Positions 20,806-28,913 of a stretch of 30,778 nucleotides of DNA are shown here, one piece after another. The DNA lies in IMG/VR virus record IMGVR_UViG_3300009160_000114, positions 1 to 30,778 of that record; one strand, written 5' to 3'. The notes below the pieces were generated by a model. It ran no database searches and was not told the DNA's origin. It saw only the letters and a list, made by a program, of their open reading frames with translations. Position 1 is the first letter of the stretch; the number at the start of each line of letters is the position of its first letter. The position numbers were made by a program, and so were the translations under genes. This stretch comes from a virus.

Positions 20806-21642
20806 TCAACCTTTACCTGACTGCTTCGGTTCCCATTTTTTCACGTCTCTACGCAACGCTGAAGCTGCATCAAAAAATATCACTTCTCCCTCACCGCCGC
20901 GGACGCGTCGAATTCCCATGTTGTCAGGTTTGAAGTCAACCATCCCTAATTTGTAATGCGATAAAATACCTTTTACGAATCTTTGAAACCAATCAGGAGA
21001 TAGTCGGTACCTCTCTTCAATTGACTTCAATTCTGCTTCTGGTAATAAAGGGATCAATTCGTTTGCTAGTTGTTGCGGATTTCTATCAGCAAATTTAACA
21101 GGAGGCTGTCCTGTAGACTTGGCACGTTTTTGTTCTTGCCCGACGATCGTTGCGATACCATCTGAGATGGATCTCCATAACAATTTCCACTCAGGATCCT
21201 CACCTAGAGAGCTTGCTTCTGACACCTTCTCGACAATAGACCACCCTATCGGTCCTGCGTTGCTTGTAAATACGCCTGTGTCTAATACGTTAGGTAGACC
21301 TGAACCAATTTCGCTTCCTGAATATAAGACATCTTCAATCTCAGATGCTCGAGGAGTTCCTGGTTCTAGTTTTAGAACTAGATTTCTTCCCAACGAGAAC
21401 GCTGTACCTTGTCGACCTGATCCCAAATACTTGACGTTACCTTTAGACAGAATTCTGTTCCAATCTACAAAGTTATCAGGTTCTGCTGAAAAAGCGTCAA
21501 CGTCTAATCCCATGCGCTTAAAGACTTTGGATTTCATTAATTCATCTCTTATCATACCCATTTGCAATTCAGATAATTCTTGAGATATGTTTAATGATTC
21601 TACTAGAATATTTTTAATGAATTCTCTAAGTAATAACGACAT
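20806..21642 (-). CDS. protein-kinase-like protein with capsid-targeting-like N-terminus
   Basis: A 278-residue protein. The N-terminus MSLLLREFIKNILVE-S has the targeting-peptide form with an LVE site at 13-15. Kinase motifs are complete: glycine loop LGSGRQGTAFSLG (73-85), Lys91 in LVLKLEP, hinge SIVEKV (135-140), catalytic loop MVDFKPDNMG (234-243) with Asp236, Lys238 and Asn241, and metal-binding Asp258 in FFDAAS. All residues needed for ATP and metal binding seem present, so an active kinase is likely, possibly injected to modify host proteins as T4 Alt does by ADP-ribosylation. The target cannot be read from sequence. Confidence 0.8.
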   Translation of the reverse strand: MSLLLREFIKNILVESLNISQELSELQMGMIRDELMKSKVFKRMGLDVDAFSAEPDNFVDWNRILSKGNVKYLGSGRQGTAFSLGRNLVLKLEPGTPRASEIEDVLYSGSEIGSGLPNVLDTGVFTSNAGPIGWSIVEKVSEASSLGEDPEWKLLWRSISDGIATIVGQEQKRAKSTGQPPVKFADRNPQQLANELIPLLPEAELKSIEERYRLSPDWFQRFVKGILSHYKLGMVDFKPDNMGIRRVRGGEGEVIFFDAASALRRDVKKWEPKQSGKG

Positions 21643-21685
21643 GCCAATTACACACTAAGTATTACAACAACTTAAATTAAAAACG

Positions 21686-21711
21686 AAAAAGGCCTCGAAA
21701 GAGGCCTTTTT
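21686..21711 (-). terminator. bidirectional intrinsic terminator
   Basis: AAAAAGGCCTC-GAAA-GAGGCCTTTTT: an 11-bp stem with a stable GAAA loop and T-runs on both strands. It closes transcription coming from the capsid side before the kinase gene. Confidence 0.85.
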
Positions 21712-21735
21712 CTAATTAGACATGATATCTTTTAA

Positions 21736-22128
21736 TCAGATGATGTTCATGTCAATGACCGTGCCGATCGTGCCTCTTGACCGTAGCCCAGTCTTTGGAA
21801 GGGATCGCAGAGTTGACTCTTCCATCGCCCACTGATGCTGAGATATGCCCTTACGAGATCCGGAGGTGGCCCACGCCACGGGGCCCTTCTTGTACTCCGA
21901 CTCCACGGACCCGAGGATGCATCGTACTGCGGTAGGTGCATCGTGTCGTCTTTGCCTTTTTCGAGGTCCGTGGCCTTTAAGTATCACACGGATCGCAGGA
22001 ATATTCGCGAATATTGTCCCCAGGTTTCCCGCATCGCGTATTTCCGACCATTTCTCTGGCGGAACTCTATGCTGCTCCTCGAACAACACGTCTCTTTCCT
22101 GCTCATCAATCCGTGGACCACCACATCA
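21736..22128 (-). pseudogene. decayed coding stretch echoing the capsid C-terminus
   Basis: An open minus-strand frame without a good start (first Met at none of the usual sites; upstream TGA near 22130). Its end reads GTIGTVIDMNII, like the end of the major capsid protein (YGTVTVLDMNII), and RKG lies before it in both. Its beginning (VLFEEQ) matches the end of the homing endonuclease and shares a repeat with it. It is best explained as leftovers of duplication or homing events, not a working gene; the middle is not recognised. Confidence 0.45.
22029..22092. repeat. direct repeat copy A
   Basis: Matches 23267-23330 with a few mismatches and small gaps; the best part is ACCATTTCTCTGGC then GAACTCTA and GCTGCTCCTCGAACAACAC. 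The two copies flank the gene at 22248-23210. Confidence 0.75.
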
Positions 22129-22152
22129 ATGTTGAGGGCAATATATATATGC

Positions 22153-22293
22153 ATGAACGCCGACATGAAGTTATTGAGGACATACCTAGCCAACGTCATC
22201 AGAGAGGTGGCAGAGGTACGGACCAAAACCGACGTGGTGGCAAGAGCTTACTTCTTGAATTTCTTACGTGTGTTCGCAAGGTCGATGCCATAA
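22153..22293 (+). CDS. possible 46-residue peptide with capsid-targeting-like N-terminus
   Basis: Reads MNADMKLLRTYLANVIREVA and continues basic to the end. From the internal Met (22165) it is MKLLRTYLANVIREVAE, another form of the shared N-terminal pattern with an [VI]-x-E site. A run of TATATATAT lies just before the first ATG. The 3' end overlaps the opposite gene. It may be a truncated relic of an internal-protein gene. Confidence 0.45.
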   Translation: MNADMKLLRTYLANVIREVAEVRTKTDVVARAYFLNFLRVFARSMP

Positions 22294-23210
22294 CGTTTGG
22301 ACAGAGCACCTGACTTGAGACGAAGAATGTTATGCCAAGACATCAGCTTCTTAGCAAGATCATCCGAAACATAATCTTTTCGACCCAGCTTACCCAACTC
22401 TGGGTCACCCGCCATCGTTTTAATAAACCTCTTCACCACAGCGTTGACAAACTGTATGGGTGTGACAGGCGCATCTCCTTGGCCTTCGTATGATCCTCGA
22501 CCGACGACATTCTTCATGGCATTGAGGAAGCCATCCTGGACGTTAGCAGGCAGGGCAGCCGGCTCGTTTCCTCCAATCTCATCAGCCATGTCTGGAAAAT
22601 ACTGCGTGATGAGCAACTCATCAAACTGAGAACCATAACGGTTGAAGAAATCCTTCACCACATCCATCACAGGCTTGGGCTTCTTGTCCAATCTGTTACC
22701 GATGGAAACTGTGATATTGGAGTCGTCTCCTCCCACTCTCTTCGCTTGATCCAGACCCGACTGGACCCAATAGACCATGATCTCATAGAGGTTGTCGTTC
22801 ATCTCTGGGCGGTCTGGATCACGACCCTGAAACTTGAAGCGCTTGTAGGCACCCTTCATCGTGGCCTCGTGAAGCAGGGCATGGATGACGTCACCGCTGA
22901 AAGCCTCATCGATATAGTCGTCGGCGCACAGGGTCAGCAGGCCCGACTGTCCCTTGCTAAGGAATCTTTTTGTGTAGAAACCACCGGTCTCAAAGATTTC
23001 ATCAAACTTTTGCACTGCAAAAGCCGTGAATTCAGCATCCATGGCCTTCTCGTCATCTGTCAACGGTGGACGAAGAACACCATAGTGACCGAAAGGTGTG
23101 ACGTCGTCCATCTTTTTGGTACCGGAGGCGAACTCAGGTGTGGACTTGGAGATCTCAGAGACGAGAACCTCGTGAATCAAGGACCGAAGTTGAGAGAGTC
23201 GTATCTTCAT
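22248..23210 (-). CDS. putative internal head protein, 320 residues
   Basis: Starts MKIRLSQLRSLIHEVLVSE, clearly the shared targeting-like segment, with possible cuts after LIHE or LVSE. The mature part is a helical alpha protein with Trp and charged residues (MVYWVQSGLDQAKRV, VVKDFFNRYGSQFDELL) and a basic tail (RKKFKK). No enzyme motif recognised. TATATT and ACCTCCC lie before the ATG; there is no Shine-Dalgarno sequence. It is GC-richer than the kinase genes next to it and is flanked by a direct repeat, so it may have moved in as a unit. Confidence 0.75.
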   Translation of the reverse strand: MKIRLSQLRSLIHEVLVSEISKSTPEFASGTKKMDDVTPFGHYGVLRPPLTDDEKAMDAEFTAFAVQKFDEIFETGGFYTKRFLSKGQSGLLTLCADDYIDEAFSGDVIHALLHEATMKGAYKRFKFQGRDPDRPEMNDNLYEIMVYWVQSGLDQAKRVGGDDSNITVSIGNRLDKKPKPVMDVVKDFFNRYGSQFDELLITQYFPDMADEIGGNEPAALPANVQDGFLNAMKNVVGRGSYEGQGDAPVTPIQFVNAVVKRFIKTMAGDPELGKLGRKDYVSDDLAKKLMSWHNILRLKSGALSKRYGIDLANTRKKFKK

Positions 23211-23266
23211 GGGAGGTAAATATAGGATCGGTCAAAGAAAATATTCAAAGAATGTCGCCTCTGTTC

Positions 23267-23330
23267 CATACGCGGTATTTACAACCATTTCTCTGGCAGA
23301 ACTCTAGGGCTGCTCCTCGAACAACACCTC
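23267..23330. repeat. direct repeat copy B
   Basis: Second copy of the repeat at 22029-22092; it spans the last codons of the homing endonuclease and the bases behind its stop. Confidence 0.75.
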
Positions 23331-24119
23331 GAACCGCCAACCCTTCTTCTCACAGAATCGGGCCGCAGCCTCCCACTTGGCCTCATCAATCTCGTCGTGG
23401 CGACCCTTCACCTCGTAGAGGGTACGGTCTTCTGGTGCGTAGAAGTCTGGGACGTAGGTCCGCTGGGAGCCGTCTGGATGGGTATAGGGGATGGTGATGC
23501 CATGTGACTTGGTGACATGGTAACCTTTGGTAATTGCCGCCTCAAGGAACGACGTTTCCCAGGAAGAATGCATGAACTCCTCCTGTCCGGTGAACGGATT
23601 GAACTTCCACTCAGTCTTGAAAGGAGCATGGGGACCGATGATGCCGGCCTCGAGGAGCTTGACAGCCCGAGCGGAGGCTTCTTTGCGGAGCAGAGAGGCG
23701 AAGGGTGAAGAGGACCAGAAGCGAGCCATTGCTTCTGACTTTTTTCTTTGAACTTCTGGTGTTAGTGTTGCTTGGTTCATTAGTCTACCTTTTTTAAAAG
23801 CAACATCTGGGTGTTTACTCATCCATCTTTTCATGTTTTCAGAGTTTTTCTTGCCTATCTTCGCTTTCTCCTCATCAGATTTGATTCTACCATGTGCGTG
23901 GTGACCGTGGATAAATCGTGTAAAATCCTTTAGGGAAACATTCCAATTGTTTTTTCCATTGCATCCACATGAGCACAAGGGTATGCAGTTATTGTATTTC
24001 CATTTCAGCACATATTCTTGAGATGACATCTTGTGGCATCTTAAGTGTCTAAAAACAAATTCCTTTGATTCAAATTCCTGTTCGCACTCTTTACAAAAAT
24101 TATCTATTTCACTTGACAT
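23304..24119 (-). CDS. homing endonuclease with zinc finger and PD-(D/E)xK-type domain
   Basis: A 271-residue protein. A C2H2 finger (C9, C12, H25, H29) and a second Cys/His cluster (CSCGC at 49-53, HGHHAHG at 71-77) lead to a NUMOD3-like DNA-binding helix (EEKAKIGKKNSENMKRW, 83-99). The C-terminal domain has E188 (SSWE), D225 in VPDF and E236-V-K238, the order of a PD-(D/E)xK or Vsr-like nuclease. It sits directly behind the major capsid gene, a common homing target. The first 130 residues are encoded by AT-rich DNA and the rest by GC-rich DNA, so the gene looks recombinant. Confidence 0.85.
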   Translation of the reverse strand: MSSEIDNFCKECEQEFESKEFVFRHLRCHKMSSQEYVLKWKYNNCIPLCSCGCNGKNNWNVSLKDFTRFIHGHHAHGRIKSDEEKAKIGKKNSENMKRWMSKHPDVAFKKGRLMNQATLTPEVQRKKSEAMARFWSSSPFASLLRKEASARAVKLLEAGIIGPHAPFKTEWKFNPFTGQEEFMHSSWETSFLEAAITKGYHVTKSHGITIPYTHPDGSQRTYVPDFYAPEDRTLYEVKGRHDEIDEAKWEAAARFCEKKGWRFEVLFEEQP

Positions 24120-24160
24120 ACAAATATAATATAAACGTAAACTAAAAGTATTTAAACTAC

Positions 24161-24183
24161 AAAGGCCACAAAAAGTGGCCTTT
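24161..24183 (-). terminator. terminator after the major capsid gene
   Basis: AAAGGCCAC and GTGGCCTTT form a nine-base stem; on the minus strand it is followed by a T-rich stretch. It would limit read-through from capsid into the endonuclease. Confidence 0.65.
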
Positions 24184-24220
24184 GCAATTATTTAGACAGT
24201 GAATTCAGTTGACGTTCATG

Positions 24221-26110
24221 TCAAATTATATTCATATCCAAAACTGTGACCGTGCCGTAGAAGTCCGAGCGGACCATCTTCTTACCGTAGCGGGTCATCA
24301 CGCCCTTACGCGGTGTGAAGTCCTCTGGTGCGAAGATTGTTGGTGTCACGATGAGTGGAACGTATGGTGCGTATACGTAGCCTGTCTCGAGGTAGCTGCC
24401 ACCCTTGTAGCCAACGAGGATCTTGTTACGTGGGAAGTAAGGATCCTTGTAGACTGTGAAGCGGTTGCTGACCGTGCCGATTGCCTCTGCACCGATCGTG
24501 AATGGTGAGCCAACCTGGCCTTCTCCATCGATCGAGTACTTGGGCTTGTAGAGAACTGAACTCTCGAGGATGGTTGCAACGTCTGGGCTTGTGACCATGA
24601 AGTTTGCAGATCCGCGGAGTGTCTTGCGGTGGATTGTGTTTGCCACGTCGATGACTGTCTCGACGAGGGTCTCGTACCACTCGCGAACCGTACCCGTGAA
24701 TTGTGGTCCGATCGAGAGGCTAGATGCGAGAGTGACTGGCGAGCCTGTTGTCTTGTTGACGAAGCGACCTGGTGCGCGGCTCCAATAGAAGTTGGCGCCG
24801 TTGGCCTGTGTGACGAGGTCGTTGAGGATCTCGCGGTCGATCTCAAGGGCGATCTGCTCTGAGAGGATCGAGGTTAGCTCAACCTCAGCGTCCATGCTGT
24901 GGTAGGCGTTGAGGTCCTGTGCGAGCTCTGGAGACCAGCGGGCACGGAGCTTGCGGGTCGTTGCAGTGATTGCAATTGACTCAATCTTGATGTCGATTTC
25001 TGGAATTGCAGGCTGCGGTGTTGCACCGAAATCAGATTCGAATGATGGAACGGTAAGTGTTGCTCCGCTTGCGCTATCAACTGTGAGACCTGCCTTGAGA
25101 GCGAATGAGAAGCGACCGTTTGAAGCTGCGCTAACCGCGAGGCTTGCACCATCTGCACCCTTGACTGCCATCTGAACGTGTGTACCGTTGAGTGGATCTG
25201 GTGTGAATGATACTGCGCCACCGTTGTACACGAAGTTTCCGCGCTTGTTGAGGCGGCGGAGGTTGAGTACGCCAGAACCACCTTGGAATGCTTCACCCCA
25301 TGCTGTCGCGTTTGTTACACCACCGAAGAGAGCGATGCTATCGACTGCAAGTAGGTCGGCTGCTGCGTTGGCCGTCGTGAAGACCGATGCAGAGACGTAG
25401 AGGAAAGAAACGTCGCCGGTGTTGTTTGTGACGAAGTTTTCAACCTGTGGATCGAAGTCAAGGTAACGAGCGTTGCTACCGCTGAAGTCAGTTGCGGCGG
25501 CGAGCTCGTGGCCTGCTAACCACGTATCAGCAGCTGAACCTGCCCAGGCGCCGAGAGCGACTGCAGCTGTTGTCATTGCAGCTGATGTTGTCGATCCTGT
25601 GACCCTGGAGTAGCTTGTGCCGACGAGGTCATACATACCACCTGCTGCTAGAGATCCGCTCTGGACTCCTTTGCCTGTGGGGTTGTTGTAGATAGACTGT
25701 CCTCTTGTGAAGACAGCGTCACCAGATGTTGGTGTTCCTACGTTCGTGCCGTATGTGTAATCAAGATAGAAGATGAGTCCTGAGGGGAGGCTCATTGGCT
25801 GGATCGAAACGAGCTCGTTTGAAACGAGGCCGCCGAACACTCTACGAACGATTGGGAATGCAATGTTTGTGAATCCCTGGATCTGTCCGCTTGATGTAAC
25901 GTTACCGCCACCTGTTGAGAGGCTGTTGCTCTCTTTGAGTACCTGTGCTGCCTGGTTCTCGAGGAGCTGTGCCATTACTTCGCGGCGTGTTCCATCGAGG
26001 CCGCGGAGGAGGCCTGTGCGGCTCCATTTCTCTGTAAGACGGGCGCGCTCAGCGCCGACGTGACGCTCCTTGATGCCCTGTGCAAGCTGATCAATTGTAA
26101 AAGATTTCAT
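24221..26110 (-). CDS. major capsid protein, T4 gp23-like
   Basis: A 629-residue precursor of the head shell. The conserved core FTNIAFPIVRRVFGGLVSNE, then LVSIQPMSLPSGLIFYLDYTYG is the gp23 signature. The first 60 residues are a charged helical delta domain ending VLKE-S; E60-S61 fits the gp21 cleavage rule. The middle has an insertion (roughly residues 120-370) rich in Ala, Ser, Gly compared with T4 gp23, which is about 520 residues. A TATAAT box (26140-26145) and CAGGAG site (26118-26123) lie upstream, so it can be made in excess of the scaffold. Confidence 0.96.
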   Translation of the reverse strand: MKSFTIDQLAQGIKERHVGAERARLTEKWSRTGLLRGLDGTRREVMAQLLENQAAQVLKESNSLSTGGGNVTSSGQIQGFTNIAFPIVRRVFGGLVSNELVSIQPMSLPSGLIFYLDYTYGTNVGTPTSGDAVFTRGQSIYNNPTGKGVQSGSLAAGGMYDLVGTSYSRVTGSTTSAAMTTAAVALGAWAGSAADTWLAGHELAAATDFSGSNARYLDFDPQVENFVTNNTGDVSFLYVSASVFTTANAAADLLAVDSIALFGGVTNATAWGEAFQGGSGVLNLRRLNKRGNFVYNGGAVSFTPDPLNGTHVQMAVKGADGASLAVSAASNGRFSFALKAGLTVDSASGATLTVPSFESDFGATPQPAIPEIDIKIESIAITATTRKLRARWSPELAQDLNAYHSMDAEVELTSILSEQIALEIDREILNDLVTQANGANFYWSRAPGRFVNKTTGSPVTLASSLSIGPQFTGTVREWYETLVETVIDVANTIHRKTLRGSANFMVTSPDVATILESSVLYKPKYSIDGEGQVGSPFTIGAEAIGTVSNRFTVYKDPYFPRNKILVGYKGGSYLETGYVYAPYVPLIVTPTIFAPEDFTPRKGVMTRYGKKMVRSDFYGTVTVLDMNII

Positions 26111-26139
26111 TTATATTCTCCTGTAAACAATTTGGTTTA

Positions 26140-26145
26140 ATTATA
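26140..26145 (-). promoter_or_regulatory. TATAAT box before the major capsid gene
   Basis: Read on the minus strand, GTTATAATTAAACC gives a near-consensus -10 element 29 bases before the capsid ATG, with a proper ribosome-binding site between. No clear -35 box, which would suit a sigma factor lacking region 4.2. Confidence 0.5.
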
Positions 26146-26161
26146 ACGAATTATCTCGAGG

Positions 26162-28063
26162 TCACTTAGCTATGCCTGCGAGTTTTGCCCAACGTTCGGA
26201 CTCAAAACCTTCGTTGAGTGTTTGTGCTGATGCCGAACGTGTCGCCTGTGAAGAAGATCCAAGAACGCGGCCTTCTGTCACAGTCTTACGAGGCGTTGCC
26301 AATGTCTTGGCAAGGCTTTCGTATACAAGCTTCACTTCACGAAGCGTCTTTGCTTCATCCAACTGCTCAATAACCTGCGATTTCTGACGCGCGGTGAGAG
26401 CTTCTGACTGTAGCAATTTGTTTGTGAATATGAGCTTAGCGTTGAGCAGATTCGTTTCTGCCAACTTGTTGCGGAGCTGTGAATCGCCTGAGCTCGCGAC
26501 AGGTTTTGCGACGTTATTTGAACGACGCTCTGTGCGGAGGGCCTCTGAGAGGTCTCCTGAAAGTTTGTTAAAACGTTTGACTGATTCATTGTAACGTTTT
26601 GCAAAGTTTGTGTATGCTTGTTTGAAGTTAACGCTAGATGCGTTGATCTCTTTTCGTTCAGCAAGCGTCTTTGCTTTTGAGAACTTTGTTTTTGCTGATT
26701 CATAGAGGCTTGCGGCGGTTCTAGCCTTGTTTTTTAATACCTCTTGAAGTTTAAGTTCTTTAGCCATGTTACGACGAAGAGATTCACACTTAGCTGCTTC
26801 ATCCTTCTCTTCCTCTTTTTCATTCATGCCTGGTGAATCGCCCTGCTTCTTTGTCTGCGAATAATCTTCGCGGCGCTTCATGGCTGCAGGTGATGAATCT
26901 GTTCTGTCTCCTGCTTCTTCCATATCAAGCTCTAAAGCAAGTTCATCAAGTTCGTTTGCATAAGACTCGTCTGCTTTTTCTGAATCATCTTCAGCTTCTT
27001 CATCAGAACCTTTTGTCTCTAATGCTTCGTCAGTTTCTGAAAGAGTTACATCTAGTGGTTCTCCTTCAGAATCAGCATCGCCAAAATCATCAAACTCATC
27101 AGAGCCTGGTTTTGTTCCGTCGACAGAAGGAACTTTTTCTTCTCTAAGAGTTCTCATACGAGCAATTTCTCGACGAAGCATATTTTCATCGATTTCGACA
27201 ATAACATTATCAGAAAGCTTACGAGATTCCATCTTAGAATCCATGCTTCCTTCAAGGTCAAGATCTTCCTCGCCTGATTCTTCTTCCTCGTCACCTTCCT
27301 CGCCACCTTCTGCGCCGCCTTCTGCGTCGCCGAGATCGAGATCTTCCTCATCTGATTCTTCTTCCTCACCACCTTCTTCACTCTCTTCGCCTCCGGAGAC
27401 CAAATTGACTCCAAGGCTTTCGAGATCGATGTCGTCAGGAAGGCCTGTCAATTCCAGGCTGATTGTTTCTTCATTTAAACGACTATTTCTCTTCTTCATT
27501 TTAATCTCCTGAAGCTTTTCAATTTTTTTCAAACAATTTTGTAATTTAAGATTATATCCTAGTTTTTGTGTAGGACTATCAGCATTTTCGTTAATAAAAT
27601 CATACATTGTGCTGACCAATGTTGATAGTTCATTTACCTTGTTGGTAAAAATCTCAGAGTTTTTTTCGTTCAATTCGATAGAAAGCAGCTTATTCGCTAG
27701 TTCAGAAACATAGCGTAACTTTCTTTCGACTGCGGGTAATACTTTGCCACCAAACTCAAAATTTTCTTCTACGCTAGAATCTTCTTTAGCATCAGCTTCT
27801 TCTGCTGGTTCTTCTAACGCCTCGACAACTTCTTCTTCCACGGCTTCAGGTACGTGAGATTTGTTGTCTTCAGGTTCATCAGTTAAAATCTTATCGTCTT
27901 TTTCCTCGACTTCTTCAGCTGATTCACCTAACAGTTCTTTTTCAATCAGCTCACGAATGCGAGGCGCGACGGCTTCGATAACTGCTCTTTTAGCGTTATC
28001 TTCTGCAATTTCTTTTAACTTTTTAACATCTGCTATTGCTTCTTCGTAGAGCTGCTTTGACAT
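26162..28063 (-). CDS. prohead core scaffold protein, T4 gp22-like
   Basis: A 633-residue protein, more than twice the length of T4 gp22. The N-terminus (YEEAIADVKKLKEIAEDNAK, then APRIRELIEKELLGES) and C-terminus (LAETNLLNAKLIFTNKLL at 534-551, LDEAKTLREVKLVYESL, RWAKLAG at 624-630) are typical of scaffold proteins of T4-like marine and other phages. Between them lies a very acidic region (about 210-400) with a partly duplicated EEEES.EEDLDL unit. It forms the inner core on which capsid subunits assemble and is then digested by the protease; several [LI]-x-E sites are present (LLGE-S, LVYE-S). CGGAGAA precedes the ATG. Confidence 0.9.
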   Translation of the reverse strand: MSKQLYEEAIADVKKLKEIAEDNAKRAVIEAVAPRIRELIEKELLGESAEEVEEKDDKILTDEPEDNKSHVPEAVEEEVVEALEEPAEEADAKEDSSVEENFEFGGKVLPAVERKLRYVSELANKLLSIELNEKNSEIFTNKVNELSTLVSTMYDFINENADSPTQKLGYNLKLQNCLKKIEKLQEIKMKKRNSRLNEETISLELTGLPDDIDLESLGVNLVSGGEESEEGGEEEESDEEDLDLGDAEGGAEGGEEGDEEEESGEEDLDLEGSMDSKMESRKLSDNVIVEIDENMLRREIARMRTLREEKVPSVDGTKPGSDEFDDFGDADSEGEPLDVTLSETDEALETKGSDEEAEDDSEKADESYANELDELALELDMEEAGDRTDSSPAAMKRREDYSQTKKQGDSPGMNEKEEEKDEAAKCESLRRNMAKELKLQEVLKNKARTAASLYESAKTKFSKAKTLAERKEINASSVNFKQAYTNFAKRYNESVKRFNKLSGDLSEALRTERRSNNVAKPVASSGDSQLRNKLAETNLLNAKLIFTNKLLQSEALTARQKSQVIEQLDEAKTLREVKLVYESLAKTLATPRKTVTEGRVLGSSSQATRSASAQTLNEGFESERWAKLAGIAK

Positions 28064-28089
28064 TTCAAAAATTCTCCGTAATTCAAATA

Positions 28090-28584
28090 TTAGGTTGTTG
28101 AGTCAGACGATCCCATTTTAGGTTTATTTCCTAAAACAAAAGCTGCAATCTTCTTTGCATGCTCAGCAGGAGATCTAGTACCTGTTGAAGGTCCGCCAGG
28201 TACGTACGATGGTTTAATATCCGTTGCTTTAATTCCAGGATCTGAATTCTTGTCTGTACCATCGGTTTTTCCAGGGCCAGGCGAAGATAAATCAGGCGTA
28301 AATGAGTTAGCAGGATCACCTGGATTTTTCCAAGCTCCATCGGCTCCCGCTAGAGTATTTGGTGCCTCTCCGTAATTTAAATTTACGCCTGGACCAAAAT
28401 ACGTATCTCCAGGTTGTACAGTGGGCATTAAATACTGGTTTCCAGCATTTACCACTAGTTCTCTATAGTCTTTTTCTTTTCCAACAAAGTTACTTGTTGG
28501 TGATGCAGGAAACAACTTGCCCAAAAGTAAATTTTTTTCATTGGACTCCGGTGCGTAAACTGTATATTTTCCTTGTCCAGGCAT
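28090..28584 (-). CDS. conserved structural-type protein, unknown
   Basis: A 164-residue protein with MPGQGKYTVYAPESNEKNLL at the N-terminus, a Pro/Gly/Asp-rich middle and a short helical segment near the end (SPAEHAKKIAAFVLG). It stands between protease and scaffold genes, where T4-like phages keep prohead genes, and is likely a head-assembly component. No motif decides its role. AAGGAG lies at good distance before the ATG. Confidence 0.72.
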   Translation of the reverse strand: MPGQGKYTVYAPESNEKNLLLGKLFPASPTSNFVGKEKDYRELVVNAGNQYLMPTVQPGDTYFGPGVNLNYGEAPNTLAGADGAWKNPGDPANSFTPDLSSPGPGKTDGTDKNSDPGIKATDIKPSYVPGGPSTGTRSPAEHAKKIAAFVLGNKPKMGSSDSTT

Positions 28585-28616
28585 AGCGTTTCTCCTTACT
28601 AATTGAGGTTAAGATT

Positions 28617-28856
28617 TCACTTTTTGCGAAGTAAAGTCATTTTTAATTCGCGTATTTTTTCTAAGCGCTTGGTCAATCTAGATTCTTCTAGCCCAAGTGC
28701 CTTATAATAATTAAACTGATTCTCTAAAGAATCTGCAAATTCATCAGCATCAACTTCATCTGCTTCTTTAGCAGCATCTTTTGTGCTCTTTTCGGCTTTA
28801 AACTTTGCCATTTCTTCAAGAACGATTTTTTTGAGTAAAGATGAAGTTAATTTCAT
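28617..28856 (-). CDS. small prohead core or internal protein with targeting-like N-terminus
   Basis: A 79-residue charged helical protein starting MKLTSSLLKKIVLEEMAKFK. By size, charge and place it resembles the small core proteins gp67 and gp68 of T4, and its N-terminus belongs to the shared targeting pattern (VLE and KAE as possible cuts). The second half is a coiled-coil-like helix. AAGGAAA precedes the ATG. Confidence 0.7.
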   Translation of the reverse strand: MKLTSSLLKKIVLEEMAKFKAEKSTKDAAKEADEVDADEFADSLENQFNYYKALGLEESRLTKRLEKIRELKMTLLRKK

Positions 28857-28913
28857 AATTGCATTTCCTTTTTTAGAAATATAATGCTAATTATTACACT
28901 CTAGACAAAACGA

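Noticed and set aside
24221-26110. An intron or intein in the capsid gene
   Set aside because: The capsid frame is continuous from gp23-like start to end with no splice-type motifs; the long middle looks like an inserted surface domain.
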